Source: Wyeomyia smithii (Eukaryota; Arthropoda; Insecta; Diptera; Culicidae). From it: DNA of 64,000 nt. Numbering within the stretch: position 1 is the first letter of the stretch; each line of letters begins with the position of its first letter. Location of the stretch: NCBI RefSeq assembly GCF_029784165.1, contig NC_073694.1, positions 51,307,674 to 51,371,673 of the forward strand. Reading direction: 5' to 3'. This document shows, piece by piece, positions 11,918-22,584 of the stretch. Below the pieces are notes generated by a model that searched no databases, was not told the origin of the DNA, and saw nothing but the letters and a program-made list of their open reading frames with translations. Both the position numbers and the translations under genes were made by a program.

Positions 11918-12069
11918 CGGAAATCAGGTTACCATGAAAATACGTACTTTGGTGAATTTAAACTGGTTTTTCACAAAATGTTTGCATGTTAAAATAAATT
12001 TTCATCGCATATGGATTTAGGAGATCTTTCCGCAAAAATGCAGAGCCTAAAATTTGAAGAACGGTCTTG

Positions 12070-14280
12070 TTGTTTGAATTTTTATAAAAATACGTAGTTT
12101 TGTGAATTTGTACTGAAATAATTTGTAAATTCCAAAATTCACTCTTACATAACATATTCCATCCACCTGACATGATTTGATACATGGAGCAATTGATACA
12201 TATGAAAATTCCCAGTGTTTGCTCAATCTGTTTAAAAAATTTGAAAAAAAAACACAGACATATTTGCGTCTCACAAAAACGGGGAGGTGTCCAAAGGGGT
12301 GGCACCTTTACCAAAACTTAGAGCAACTCCCCTTGAATAAAATTCCAAGTTTTCCCAAATCGGCCTTTTCAGTGCTGAGCACGAGCATTTACAAAAAACA
12401 AGTTCCGTCCCGGGTCTTTACGGGTTAAAGTTTGAGCTCGAATCTTTATTTTTAAAATACACTGAAGATCTTTGTAATTTCCGTAAAAGATAAGCTTTAG
12501 TAACGCAAGATCGTAAATCTAATTTAATTCATATCATTTTCGGAATCGTACCAATAATACTACTGACTTTCGAAGAAAAGCGAAATAAAAAAACAGAAGG
12601 CAGCGAAACTTCCTTCCAAAGATTGCTAGAATATTAGAGCCGTTTACCAGCCATTCGTGTTTATATCTTCTTCCCTAACAAGATGAAATTCTTTTGGAAG
12701 ACAAAAAATGGTCATGCTTGAAGCGAGAATGGCGCGGTAAATGTGATTTCCGATGCTTCGATGGTTGTTTCGGCTCATCTGGCTTTGAATGCCTGGCTCT
12801 GCGGTGAAAATAAACACTCGAACGAGAAGTGATTTGAGTGCAAACGACCGAGCTTAAGTCACCTAACAGGGACTGCTGGTCTTTTCACCTGATGTATACA
12901 GCATAAAAGTGCCTAACAGCTCTGGTTGAATGGAAGAAAAACACACCAGCACACAAAGCATTCCTTCCCGAGCAAAATTTAGCATTTCCCAGTGCGGAAG
13001 GAAACGCACCAAATTCTTCACCGGCTCACGTCACAGCCTTACAGGATCCGTAGTAAGCTTTCGATTGATATTGGTATGTACACCAGAGCGGACCGAAAAA
13101 AAAAAGAACTCCGGCTTCCGTACGGACATGATGTTTGGTAGGAATGATGGCTGAAAGCCGAAAAAAGAAAATACTGCCTCCGCTGCTGGCTGCTACTAAA
13201 TCCAATAATTCCGTGTTGCTTTGCCGTTCGATTCGAGAGCCGGGAGGCATATCGATCTGCCATCTCCGACGATGGAGGAACTTCACAGAAAACCTGCGAC
13301 AGGGTCGCTGCAGAGAACCGTATTAAAGTTGAAAAAAAGGCAACGAAAAAGGATTTGTATCATCAAATTTCGCAGGCACATGGGGTCAATACTAAGCCAA
13401 TATTGCTATCGATTTTGCGTTCCCACCCTGACCCTTGAGAAAAGTTTGCCTCTGGCGGTGAAAACAAACCCGTCCCTAAATCAATTCCATTCCAACTGAA
13501 AACAACAACAGCATCCATGGCCGAACCAATTCAATTGTAAGCGGAATAATATAGCCTTGTACGTGTCACGTCACTGTAACCACACCGCATTTCATCCGCA
13601 ATACATGTTCGAGTGGGACAAATTTTGTCCTGGTGCAGTTGACGTGACACCGGGGAAAACAATCCAAAAGTGCTATTAAAAATCAATCAAACTTTATATA
13701 TTCTCCTTTGGTATTGAGGGGCGCTAGGATCAGAGTAGAATCCTGCCGTCAAATTCGTTACCCCTCTCTTTTTGCATCCAACAAACAATCGGAATCCGAA
13801 AATCCTGTGTGGCATTGTGGTTTCGTTCTGACAGATTTATTATTACCTGAAGTTATTTGTTTTTTTTTTGGTTTATTCGTGGTAGCTTTACAAGACTAAG
13901 CTTCCACTTTTCCAGTTGTTTTCACTCCATAAACGGGGGGTAACAAACTTTTTATAGAGATTGATCGAAGCAGTTTCAGTATGGATTCTGATATTGGGAT
14001 GCAACGCTTTGTGGCAGAATCAGCACATATTGTCACTGGTAGATAGCGAAAAGTGGGACGGATAATCTGCAAAATAGACAAAAGAATGGATCGTCTCCAA
14101 ATCCCTCTAGCTAAGATTTCGTCGACACCATAGAAATTGTAGGTGAAGTCACTGTTCTAGTTCATAAATAACTCACGCAAAACAGTACATTGTAAATGGA
14201 GTGCAATTTTTCCCTGGTTTTTACCGGATTTCTCGAACTAATTTCTATTTAAAAAAAAACGGCTTTTACCCGTTAACATT
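12070..14280. other. non-coding stretch
   Basis: There are many short open frames on both strands but none is recognisable or long enough to believe. No mobile element was identified. Confidence 0.45.
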
Positions 14281-14281
14281 C

Positions 14282-14398
14282 AAGTTCATTACGGCAGACA
14301 ATGTGTGCAATAGGGAAAGCGACGGGATCTGTATCATATTTCCAGTTCGCTTATTTTTCGCTTTCCCTGCTGCACACATTGTCTGCCTTAAAGAACTT
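14282..14398. repeat. foldback MITE, about 45-bp arms
   Basis: AAGTTCATTACGGCAGACAA ... GCGA is mirrored by TCGC ... TTGTCTGCCTTAAAGAACTT, including a GGGAAAGCGA / TCGCTTTCCC inner pair. The family A SINE starts a few bases beyond its right end. Confidence 0.75.
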
Positions 14399-14407
14399 TA
14401 CGGATTT

Positions 14408-14765
14408 GTTTTTTTTTTTATTCTCGCTTATTTTCCGTCGGTCTAGTTCCGCCACTGTTGTGGCCAATCACCGACGCCCAGGGAGGCGACTCCACACCCA
14501 GGACCCTAACTCACGACCCGTTTATAAACGGACCGGCGCCAACGGCTTTACTGCCTCATGCGATGGAAGGCGTGATCCCAGAGATATTTCGCCTCAGAAA
14601 ATCTCCCGGTGTCGGCTAGGATTGAATCTAGACCAGTTGGGTTGGTTGTGAGTGGATCACGCCACCTCACAACCATCGACACCTATGTCGGCGGTGGGAT
14701 TCGAACCCAGGCGTCGAGCGTGGTTGGCGGAGACGTTACCAACCACACTAGGCCCCCGCTTTTTA
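14408..14765 (-). mobile_element. tRNA-derived SINE, family A, copy 1
   Basis: Read on the minus strand: box A-like TAGTGTGGTTGGTAACG, box B GGTTCGAATCC about 45 bases later, a body of about 270 bases and an A-rich tail. An 11-bp target duplication TTTACGGATTT is seen at 14,397-14,407 and 14,766-14,776. The copy at 59.6 kb is about 90 percent similar by eye. Polymerase III transcribed family mobilised by a LINE. Confidence 0.9.
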
Positions 14766-14776
14766 TTTACGGATTT

Positions 14777-15425
14777 TTTGCTAAAATTATACAGTAAAAT
14801 TTGAAGACATACAAACATGAGAATTCGAACAGAAGAACTAAATCTTTCTGTTAGGTCAGTTTAACGAGTGTTGTTCTGGCAGCACGATCAAACATACGCT
14901 ATCATACATACACGACTGATCACTCAAGATTTGTCAGGAAACTTTGTTTGAAGTGGATAGACGGTAGAGTATATAAAATAGTTACTACTTTCCATAACTT
15001 TTATTTAAACTTTACTTGAAACAGTGAGTACATGAGTAATGAAATTATGTTTTGGCTACTTAAATAATTCGATTAACAAACAGATTGAAATAACGTGCTG
15101 AATTCACAAGGCTAGATAAACACCGATTTTTTCACAAAAGAAAGACAAACGTAAGCGAGAATTACTATTAATAATATATTATTATTCTTGATACAATATA
15201 CTTAATAATGACAATGGAGTCTCAAAATCAAAATTCCTGCTCAGCTTTTAGGCTATCGCTATAATCATGTTGTATGTCGCGAAAAGCTCTTTCAATCTCA
15301 CTTTTCCGAAAATTTATTCTTAATTGATTTATAATAATATATCATAAATAATAGCACTGCTCTTTGCTACTATTTATTAAAAAAAAAACACACTCCATAC
15401 AAATTCTTCAGAAGTCCAACCTCTG
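14777..15425. other. AT-rich non-coding stretch
   Basis: No gene or repeat pair recognised. Confidence 0.45.
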
Positions 15426-15429
15426 TCTA

Positions 15430-16290
15430 TGCTATGATATTCGTTTGTTTCCGCCAAGTATTAAACGCAGGATCTTACGCTCGAAGACTTAAAGTGCTTG
15501 CCGGTCGGCCTCCTTCATCGACCAACACTCATGGCCGTAGAGCACCACCGGGAGAATTAGTGTCCTGTAAAGCGCAAATTTCGTACGAACATGCATGCTG
15601 CGAGATCTCTGCTGGCTACGTTAACCGTAGAAGGTCCTGTTTGCAGCTGCTATTCGTCGCTTCGCTTCGCGGATAAGGTCGTTGTCACATAGATACCCCT
15701 ATCTATCACAATCTCAGCACAAAGTCTCGATGAACTTCCACGCTCTCCACCAGCCACCATGTACTTCGTTTTGGTAGAGGTGATGATGAGTCCAATTATC
15801 GCTGCTTCCCTCTTGAAAGGCACGAATGCTGCTCTGGGGTTAATACCGACGATATCAATATCAACTGCCAAGCAAAGGAGTATATGAGACATTGAGATAA
15901 TAACACTGCTTTTCTGCACGCAAACTCTCCGTACTGCACTCTCCAAAGTAATTTTGAACAACAGGTTCGAGAGCCCATCACCCTACTTCAGACCGTCTAA
16001 CGTCACGAACGGTTCCGAAATTACGCCCGCTATTCTAACGCATGCTGAAAACCATCAAAGGTGACACGAATCAGTTTAATCAGTTTCATTGGGAAACCAT
16101 GTTCAAGTTTGCAGAGTTTACTTTTCTGAACTTGTCAAGGATTTGACGCAAGGAGAACATTTGGTCCGTTATAGATCGCTTTTCCCGGAAACCGCACTGG
16201 TACTCTCCGACAGAGGCTTCCTGCAACGACCTATGTCTGTTAAACAGGATGCGGGAGAGAATCTTGTATTCAGCTAGGGGAGTATTATTC
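15430..16290 (-). mobile_element. LINE family Y, second copy (RT fragment)
   Basis: Minus-strand frames encode RT pieces in order: VGEYQCGFR and TDQMFSLRQILDKFR (finger/palm), a palm block reading LAVDIDIVG where the family has FADDIDIVG, then TKYMVAGG, AKRRIAAANRTFYG and TKFALYRTLILPVVLYGHE. It is broken by frameshifts and a deletion and lacks an endonuclease. It sits head-to-tail with the longer copy that follows. Confidence 0.75.
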
Positions 16291-19255
16291 CTCGATAATT
16301 ACTGACTGACTGGGTAAATGAGTCCCTCCATCTAGCCCATTGGAAGTTGTTTTCGGCCAAAACTTTCAAGATGAGCCGATGGATTGCACACAACCTCTAC
16401 TCACTCCCGGCAGGGATTGGCACCATCCGGTCCTTGATTTCGTTAAGCTTACTTTGTTTACTTTTACGGCGACAGACCGATTATCGATCCAATGCCGAAT
16501 CCAGAATATGTCGCCATGTCACTCGGTCTTGAGCTGCTATCTTCCAATCACCCATATTTCGTGGTCATCCTCGTCGACAGCCCATATCCAACGAGTGCAC
16601 GGCCGTGCTCGAAGTCGACGGCCTCTATCGGTATTTCTGCTGAATATAGTTTTCGCTAGTCGTTTTTCCGGCATTCCAACTACATGCCCAGCCCACTGTA
16701 ACCTGCAATGTTTTAACCGCTTAATTTTATCCGTCGATTTGTACACCTGGTACACTTTATGGCTCATGCGTCTGCATCAAAAACCATTTTCTAGTTTGCC
16801 GCTAAGGATTGAACGCAAAATCCTACGCTCAAAAACACCTAGCGCTCGCCGAGCGGCCTCTTTCAACGTCCATGCTTCATGGCCGTAGAGGGCCATTGGA
16901 AAGATTAGTGTTTTGTAGAGTAAAAATTTAGTACGGGTTTGCAGACTGCGGGACCTCAGCTGGTTACGTAATCCGTAGAAGGCCGTGTTTGCAGCTGCTA
17001 TCCGCTATCGATATCGTCCGCAAAACCTTATATCTCACCGGCTATCCTGACGCATGATGTAGAGCCTTCAGGGGTGGCACGTATCAGCCCAATCAGTTTT
17101 GTTGGGAAACCATGTTCGAGCATAATTCGCCATAACTCATTTCTCCTTACTGTATCGTACGGTGCCCTTAAGTCTATGAACAGATGGTGAGTCTGCAAGT
17201 TGAATTCTCGAAATTTATCGAGGATCTGTCGCAGGGTGAACATTTGGTCCGTAGTGAAGCGTCGTCCTCGAAAACCACATTGGTATTCGCCAACAAAGGT
17301 CTCCTGCAACAGCCTCAGTCAATGGAACAGAATACAGAAAAGAATTTCGTAAACGGTGTTTAAAAGGGTTATGTCACGATAATTACTACAGTCCAGGCGG
17401 TGGCCTTTCTTGTAGATCGGACATATGAGACCATTAACCCAGTCCAAGGGTTATTCTTCATCGGACCACACTCTCAGCATAATCCGGTATAAAGCACGAT
17501 ACAGCTGTTCGCTCCCGACTTTGAAGAGTTCGGCTGGAATGCCGTCCTTACCAGCTGCCTTGCAGTGCTTCTGCTTTTCCACTGCTTTCTTCACCTCATC
17601 CATGGATGGTGGATCCACAGCTTTGACATCGTCCTCAATCACCATCCTGCTCCTTTCGGCTACGCTGTTTTCTTCACTATTCAACAGCACACTAAACAGG
17701 GGCTGCCACGTTTCGGTTCCTGATTCCATTAATCTTCTTGTAGAAGCTTCTCGCATCGTGCCTAGAGAACTAGAGAAGCAACCTTCCACTTCCGCAAGAA
17801 TATGCTCCCAATGCTGTTGTTTCTTCCGGCGATGGAGCCTTTTTTCAGCAGCTCTAGCTACCCAGTATCTTTCTACGCTCTGACGAGTCATAGCTGTGGC
17901 TAACATGTGAACTCTGGCGCGGTTCTCTTCATCCGTCACTCGCTGGCACTCAGCGTCAAACCACTCATTGGACGTTGCTGTCGCAGATGTACCCGACACT
18001 TCTTCCGCTGTGGTGCTGATTGTACTGTGGATATACCTCCACTGTTCATTCAGGCTACCTACTACTTGATTCTCGATCCGCTCATCAACCTTCCGCAGGT
18101 ACTCTGCAACCACTTCTCCAGTTGATAGCCGCTGGATATTCAACTGTATCCTTGTCATCCTGGATTTTGACACGTTGGACAACCGGGCGCGAATCTTTGA
18201 TACCACGAGGTAATGATCCGAGTCAACGTTTGGTGCTCTAAACGACCTCACGCCTGTAACGTCTGAAAAGTGTCGACCATCAATCATAACATGGTCGATC
18301 TGAGAGCAGGCCTCTCCATTTGGGTGCCTCCACTTACGTATCTTCCGGCGTGCATAACAAGTGCTAAAGATAGACATTCCTTTGGCTGCAGTGAAATTGA
18401 CAAGCCTCAGACCGTTGTCGTTCGTAGTAGAGTGGAGGTTTTCTCTACCAATCACGGGGCGGAAAAAGTTCTCCTGCCCAACCTGCGCATTTACATCCCC
18501 GATGACGATGTTGATATCGTGTCCTGGGCACTCATTATATGTCTTTTCCAGGAGCTCATTGAACTGCTCCTTCTCTTCAACGGGGTTGTCTACACCTTTA
18601 TCAGGCTGTAGATGAAAAATTTGTCCTTAATTCTCAACACGCATATGCATACGGTCACTGATCGGCCTCCATCTAATGACACGTTTCATCTGTTTCTCTA
18701 TGAGCGCGAAACCGACTCTCCTTACAGCTTTCACGCCGCCACTGTAGTAGATGTGGTACTTAAATGAAGTGCCCACAATAGGATCTACTACCCGGAATTC
18801 GCGTTATCCCGTTTCCAGTCACCTCTCCTCTGTACGGCAGCAACCTCCACATTCACCTTCTGTAGCTCTCTATCCAGGATACCTTACATTCCAAGTATCA
18901 CGTTTTCAAGTCCTTTTTCGTTCGCCAAGGTCCATGCCGATCATTCCGTTCCGTATTTATATCTGGATTGTTCGTAGTATTTTACCTTCGGTATGCTGCC
19001 TCACTAGGTCTGCGATACCTAGTCTCGTAACGGGGCTGTCGTCTTAGTTATAGCTGGCGAGGCACCGCGTTTCGTAACTCAGCTGTCCGCTCTGGGTCAG
19101 ACGCTGTTGTACGCCGCCCTTAACATGGGGATACAACCGCGTATGATCCCCCTTCCCAGTCAGCATATGACCGCAGTTTCCACCCGATCTCCGTAGTTTG
19201 ATTACTCGATCTCCGCTGAGGTTACTCGTATCCCGGTCGAGTCAACAGTGAAGCT
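16290..19255 (-). mobile_element. LINE family Y, long copy
   Basis: This minus-strand non-LTR element runs from a 5' leader (about 19,255-18,680), through endonuclease and linker (about 18,660-17,450) and RT fingers/palm start (about 17,400-17,028), to thumb and C-terminus (about 16,985-16,540: LRSRSLQTRTKFLLYKTL, RLQWAGHVVGMPE). About 350 bases encoding the RT catalytic FADD block appear deleted near 17,030-16,985. It is the best preserved LINE in the window. Its style is RTE-like and related to, but distinct from, family X. Confidence 0.8.
17451..18600 (-). pseudogene. LINE Y endonuclease and RT N-terminal open frame
   Basis: The frame is open for more than 330 codons. It shows the endonuclease motifs GDVNAQVG (near 18,510), NDNGLRLVNF, IDHVMIDGRHFSD and the catalytic SDHYLV (about 18,215). 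An RT lead-in KAAGKDGIPAELFKVG follows near 17,540. The frame ends at a stop after WSDEE, with RT sequence continuing downstream (PLDWVNGLICPIYKKG). The nicked-DNA endonuclease and RT act together in target-primed reverse transcription. The element is 5' and internally damaged, so this is a dead copy despite the long frame. Confidence 0.75.
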
Positions 19256-19600
19256 ACTCCATTCAGAAGTGTCCGCGTTCAAAGAACAATATCCCATCGC
19301 GTCGAAAATGGACATCATGCGCCAGTTTTTGAACACGGGATAGGCTTGTTCCGGCATCTACAACATCTTTGCACTATTGGACAACAATCAGAGCATTAAG
19401 AGAAAGCCCGGTTCCGGACGGCCGACGACCCTGAGCGACAGGAAGCTCCAAAGGATGCTGAAGAGGAAGACCGAGAGAAAAGTGAGTACATCGCTGGGTG
19501 CGCTTGGCCGGGAGATCGGTGCAACCAGCCAGACAGTGAAAAAGTACCAGGCGAACGTGGACATACAATAGAGTGGCCTTTTTTGTAACATCATGCGATG
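19255..19600 (+). pseudogene. DD37E mariner-type transposase, N-terminal fragment
   Basis: The translation gives SIKRKPGSGRPTTLSDRKLQ, RMLKRKTERKVSTSLGALGR and EIGATSQTVKKYQ: paired helix-turn-helix DNA-binding domains with the GRP linker typical of Tc1/mariner transposases. Stops occur upstream and the frame ends at 19,571. The catalytic half of a similar element lies at 20.9-21.6 kb in the same orientation, beyond a 1.2-kb insertion. Confidence 0.75.
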
Positions 19601-19603
19601 TCG

Positions 19604-20881
19604 ATGAGCGCCGGGCGGAAAAAGTTTCCTTTTTACTCCAAAAATAAGCAATGAAAATTTGAAGTTGATCAGAGTTCATTTAATGGACCCACAAAACGCT
19701 TTTATTCAAAAAAATAGATTCTCATAAGAATTGCTGTTTTTTTAACTCTTTATGAAGATTTTTGCCTTAGTTTCTCAAAATAGTTGTATATTTTGCGTCG
19801 AAATACTCTTTAATCATGAAACCATACCATTAGGGACATACGCATGTTACGTAACGCTGAATTTTAGCAATTCTAAATACCTTCCATCCCTGAATAACAC
19901 AATTTTGCATGGGGGCCTCGCACAATGGAACTCTTTATTGAATGTTCCCTTCTTCTGAGTACGTTACGTAATAAATAAATGACCTCTTGTGTTCGTTAGA
20001 GGATTTGAAGCTGCCATTCAGTAATTATATCTCTAGTGAACCGTCACAATCGGATTGGTGAAAGAAAATTTAAAAAGTTATTAAGAGCTTCTTGTATGGA
20101 TTCAATGTTAGTTTTAGTGTTATTATTATTTTTATTATTTTTTCCATGGAACAGTTCAGCACTAGTTATCTAAATTCACTAGGATGGTGATTTTTTTTTT
20201 TTTCAAATATAGTCGGTAGATCGCGGCGCGGCGATTATGAAGTGCTCTTGGAGTTAGCATTCACATTTCTTGGTTGTAAAGCGACCCTTTTTCACTTGTC
20301 ACACTCAAGATTCATAGCAAAAAAAATTATTGCCTGAGAAAATATTTGCTCTGATCATTGACCATACATTGCATTCGAGACATGTCCTTTTTCATAGTCA
20401 AACTTTAAATTAAAACAACATTACATGCTACCCAATGTATGATTCAAGTTACGAATTATCTACGTGATTCTTTCGCATATATCGAAATTGAAAGTTGTTT
20501 CAGACGCTCTTACTGAAAAGATGAAGAATCGCTTGTGGTATTTAAGCGCAGAATAAGTTGGATTGGCTTGATATCCCACTTGAATTAAACAAAAAATGAT
20601 CAGGCGATTAAAAGAAGACTTCGAGCCGCCACTTCGAATTTTCAGAAGCACAAGACTCGAAAATAGAAAACGCCTTTTCTGTGAAAACGCTATTTTATGT
20701 TTGCTTCACCGCAGCAAACATACAACAGCGTTTTCACAGATGACGCATAACCTGTTACCGAGTCTTGTGCCTTTGAAAATTCAACGCGCTTCGTGGGTCC
20801 ATTAAATAAACTCCGATCAACTTCAAATTTTCGTGGCTTATTGTAGAGCTCAAAAGAAAACTTTTTCAGCCCGGCGCTCAT
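19604..20881. repeat. inverted repeat pair flanking a 1.1-kb interval
   Basis: Left arm 19,604-19,700 and right arm 20,784-20,881 are reverse complements at about 85 percent by eye (outer ends ATGAGCGCCGGGC / GCCCGGCGCTCAT, inner ends TTAATGGACCCACAAAACGC / GCGCTTCGTGGGTCCATTAA). They separate the two halves of the DD37E remnant. They may be ends of an inserted element or oppositely oriented copies of the transposon interior. Confidence 0.7.
20632..20786. repeat. foldback, about 75-bp arms, tiny loop
   Basis: Arms contain AAGCACAAGACTCG / CGAGTCTTGTGCC and GTGAAAACGCTATTTTATGT / ACATACAACAGCGTTTTCAC. It lies inside the inverted-repeat interval next to the right arm. Confidence 0.7.
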
Positions 20882-20939
20882 TAAGAACGATAGTTTCAAA
20901 AACGGCCATATAAAATATGGCCACTCTATATACATGTCA

Positions 20940-21605
20940 GGAAGCAGCAGTCCCGTCCACTAGTCTCGAAGCTGAGGTAATGACGCAGCGACAGCGCCTG
21001 AATAAGATGGTCAAGTCGATTTTCCTGCAAATCACGACATGGCAGGGGTAATGGTGATGAAACCTATCGGACCCTAGATGGCGACGACTGGCAGGGAACT
21101 TCGTATTTTACTTACCCCACAAAGGAAGTGAGCACCGAGGTGAAGTTTGTTTCCCAAGAAGGTGCTGCTGCGGCTGACAATCAGCAAGAGAGGGGTGTCA
21201 AAGCTGCTCTTCTTTCGTTCCCGACTGGCCGTGAACGAGGAAATTTAAAGTAGTAAGTACCTGCCGGAAGTCGCGTCGTTTATCAAGAAATATCATGAGA
21301 GCGAAGACGCAGTGTTCTGGCCAGGTCTGGTGTCGCCCCACTACTCGAAGCGATGGTCGGAGGAGATGGTGTGGCTGAATAACGATGTGGTTCCCAAGTA
21401 GGCGAACCCACTCAACGTCCCCAAGTTGCGCTCCATCGATTTCTGGACAAACTAGCAGTGTAAGATCTACTCCAACAATTTTGTCGCTAAAACTGAGGAG
21501 GAATTGATGAACAAAACGAAGAAACGCATGTTTTCGTCCGCCTTGGCGAATGTTCCGGTTAACTGCCGGAAGGCCGCACGCAAGGGAGTATAATTTTGTG
21601 CGAGT
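20940..21605 (+). pseudogene. DD37E mariner-type transposase, catalytic fragment
   Basis: The translation reads KFVSQEGAAAADNQ, YLPEVASFIKKYHESEDAVF and WPGLVSPHYSKRW, then a 37-residue spacing to LRSID. Related copies at 31 kb have VYWPDL and PIESFWAKLK at the same places, so the spacing is that of the DD37E (ITmD37E) group known from mosquitoes. Several stops and an Asp-to-Gly change at the second catalytic position make it dead. Confidence 0.75.
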
Positions 21606-21609
21606 TAGC

Positions 21610-22580
21610 TCACATAATTACCTTCCATGGAAAATTTATCAAACTCAATTATTTGTCTTGGTTATTTTTTTACCACCATCCGAAAAATTCGTTTTTCTAG
21701 AGTTCTGACGTTTCAAGTACTGTTCATCTGGTTTCCTACCGATTGTTCCAATTCATATTACTTTCTGACAAAGATTTTCATAATTTAGCGGTTCGCTCTG
21801 AATCAGTTGCTGTTTGAGCCACCCCTGACATGGAAAGCAAACGCTCGGACAAGCTGCCCCGTCAGCATACGACCAAGTTCCCACCGGTTCACTGATCTTC
21901 CCTAGGTTGCTTGCACCCCATTTGGTACCACGTGATGGTAGCGATAGTAGTTCCTTGACAGTATGCTCTAGACCACACTGGGGTATATTTTATGTCAACT
22001 TGTACTGCTGACACGCTCATCCCAGCCTCTTACCAATGCCAAATACCAACCCTTTTTCAACCAACGACAAATATTTTGATTTGAAAACAGTTTCCCGCCG
22101 AGCAAAAAACTGACAGAAAAAAATCTGTTTTTTGAGATTGGTTTTGTTTTAATCGAAAACGCCGCGGAATACTTATAAGAGCTTCTGAAATCTCGCACAG
22201 GGGGAATGATGAGTTCCAACATCCAGCGATTTAAGGGGGATGCCGTGTCAGCTGATTACGTTGGAGAGCAGGAGCAACGTATCTCAGGACAACAGGATGA
22301 GAGAGTAGAAAATATAGGACGTAGCCTGTGGAAAACCATGAATGGTTCCAACGAAACGACTGCGAGAGAAGTAGTGGGTGCGACACGTAGGAGACAGCGA
22401 CAGACGAGTTAGACTAAAACTAGGGGACGCGCTTGCAAACCTTCTATTCAGCATTGTCTTTTCCTATTTGTCATGGCGGAAAGTGAAGATTACGACCAAG
22501 TCACGATCTAAAAAATATGACAAAAAAAAACCAATACAGTTCGAAGATTATTTTGTCGAAGAGTAAAAATGAGCTATGAG
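21610..22580. other. no gene; short LINE leader remnants
   Basis: The block at about 21,780-21,930 carries minus-strand pieces resembling the leader of LINE X/Y (GTCAGCATACGACCAAG, CCACCGGTTC). Otherwise nothing is recognisable; an open frame of 68 codons at 22,206 has no visible homology. Confidence 0.4.
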
Positions 22581-22584
22581 ATAT

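Noticed and set aside
14690..14760. tRNA gene suggested by box A and box B
   Set aside because: It is the head of a SINE with an A-rich tail and target duplication, and no complete cloverleaf forms. The same applies at 59.6 and 48.1 kb.
17425..17883. 152-codon plus-strand open frame
   Set aside because: Antisense shadow of the LINE Y endonuclease/RT frame.
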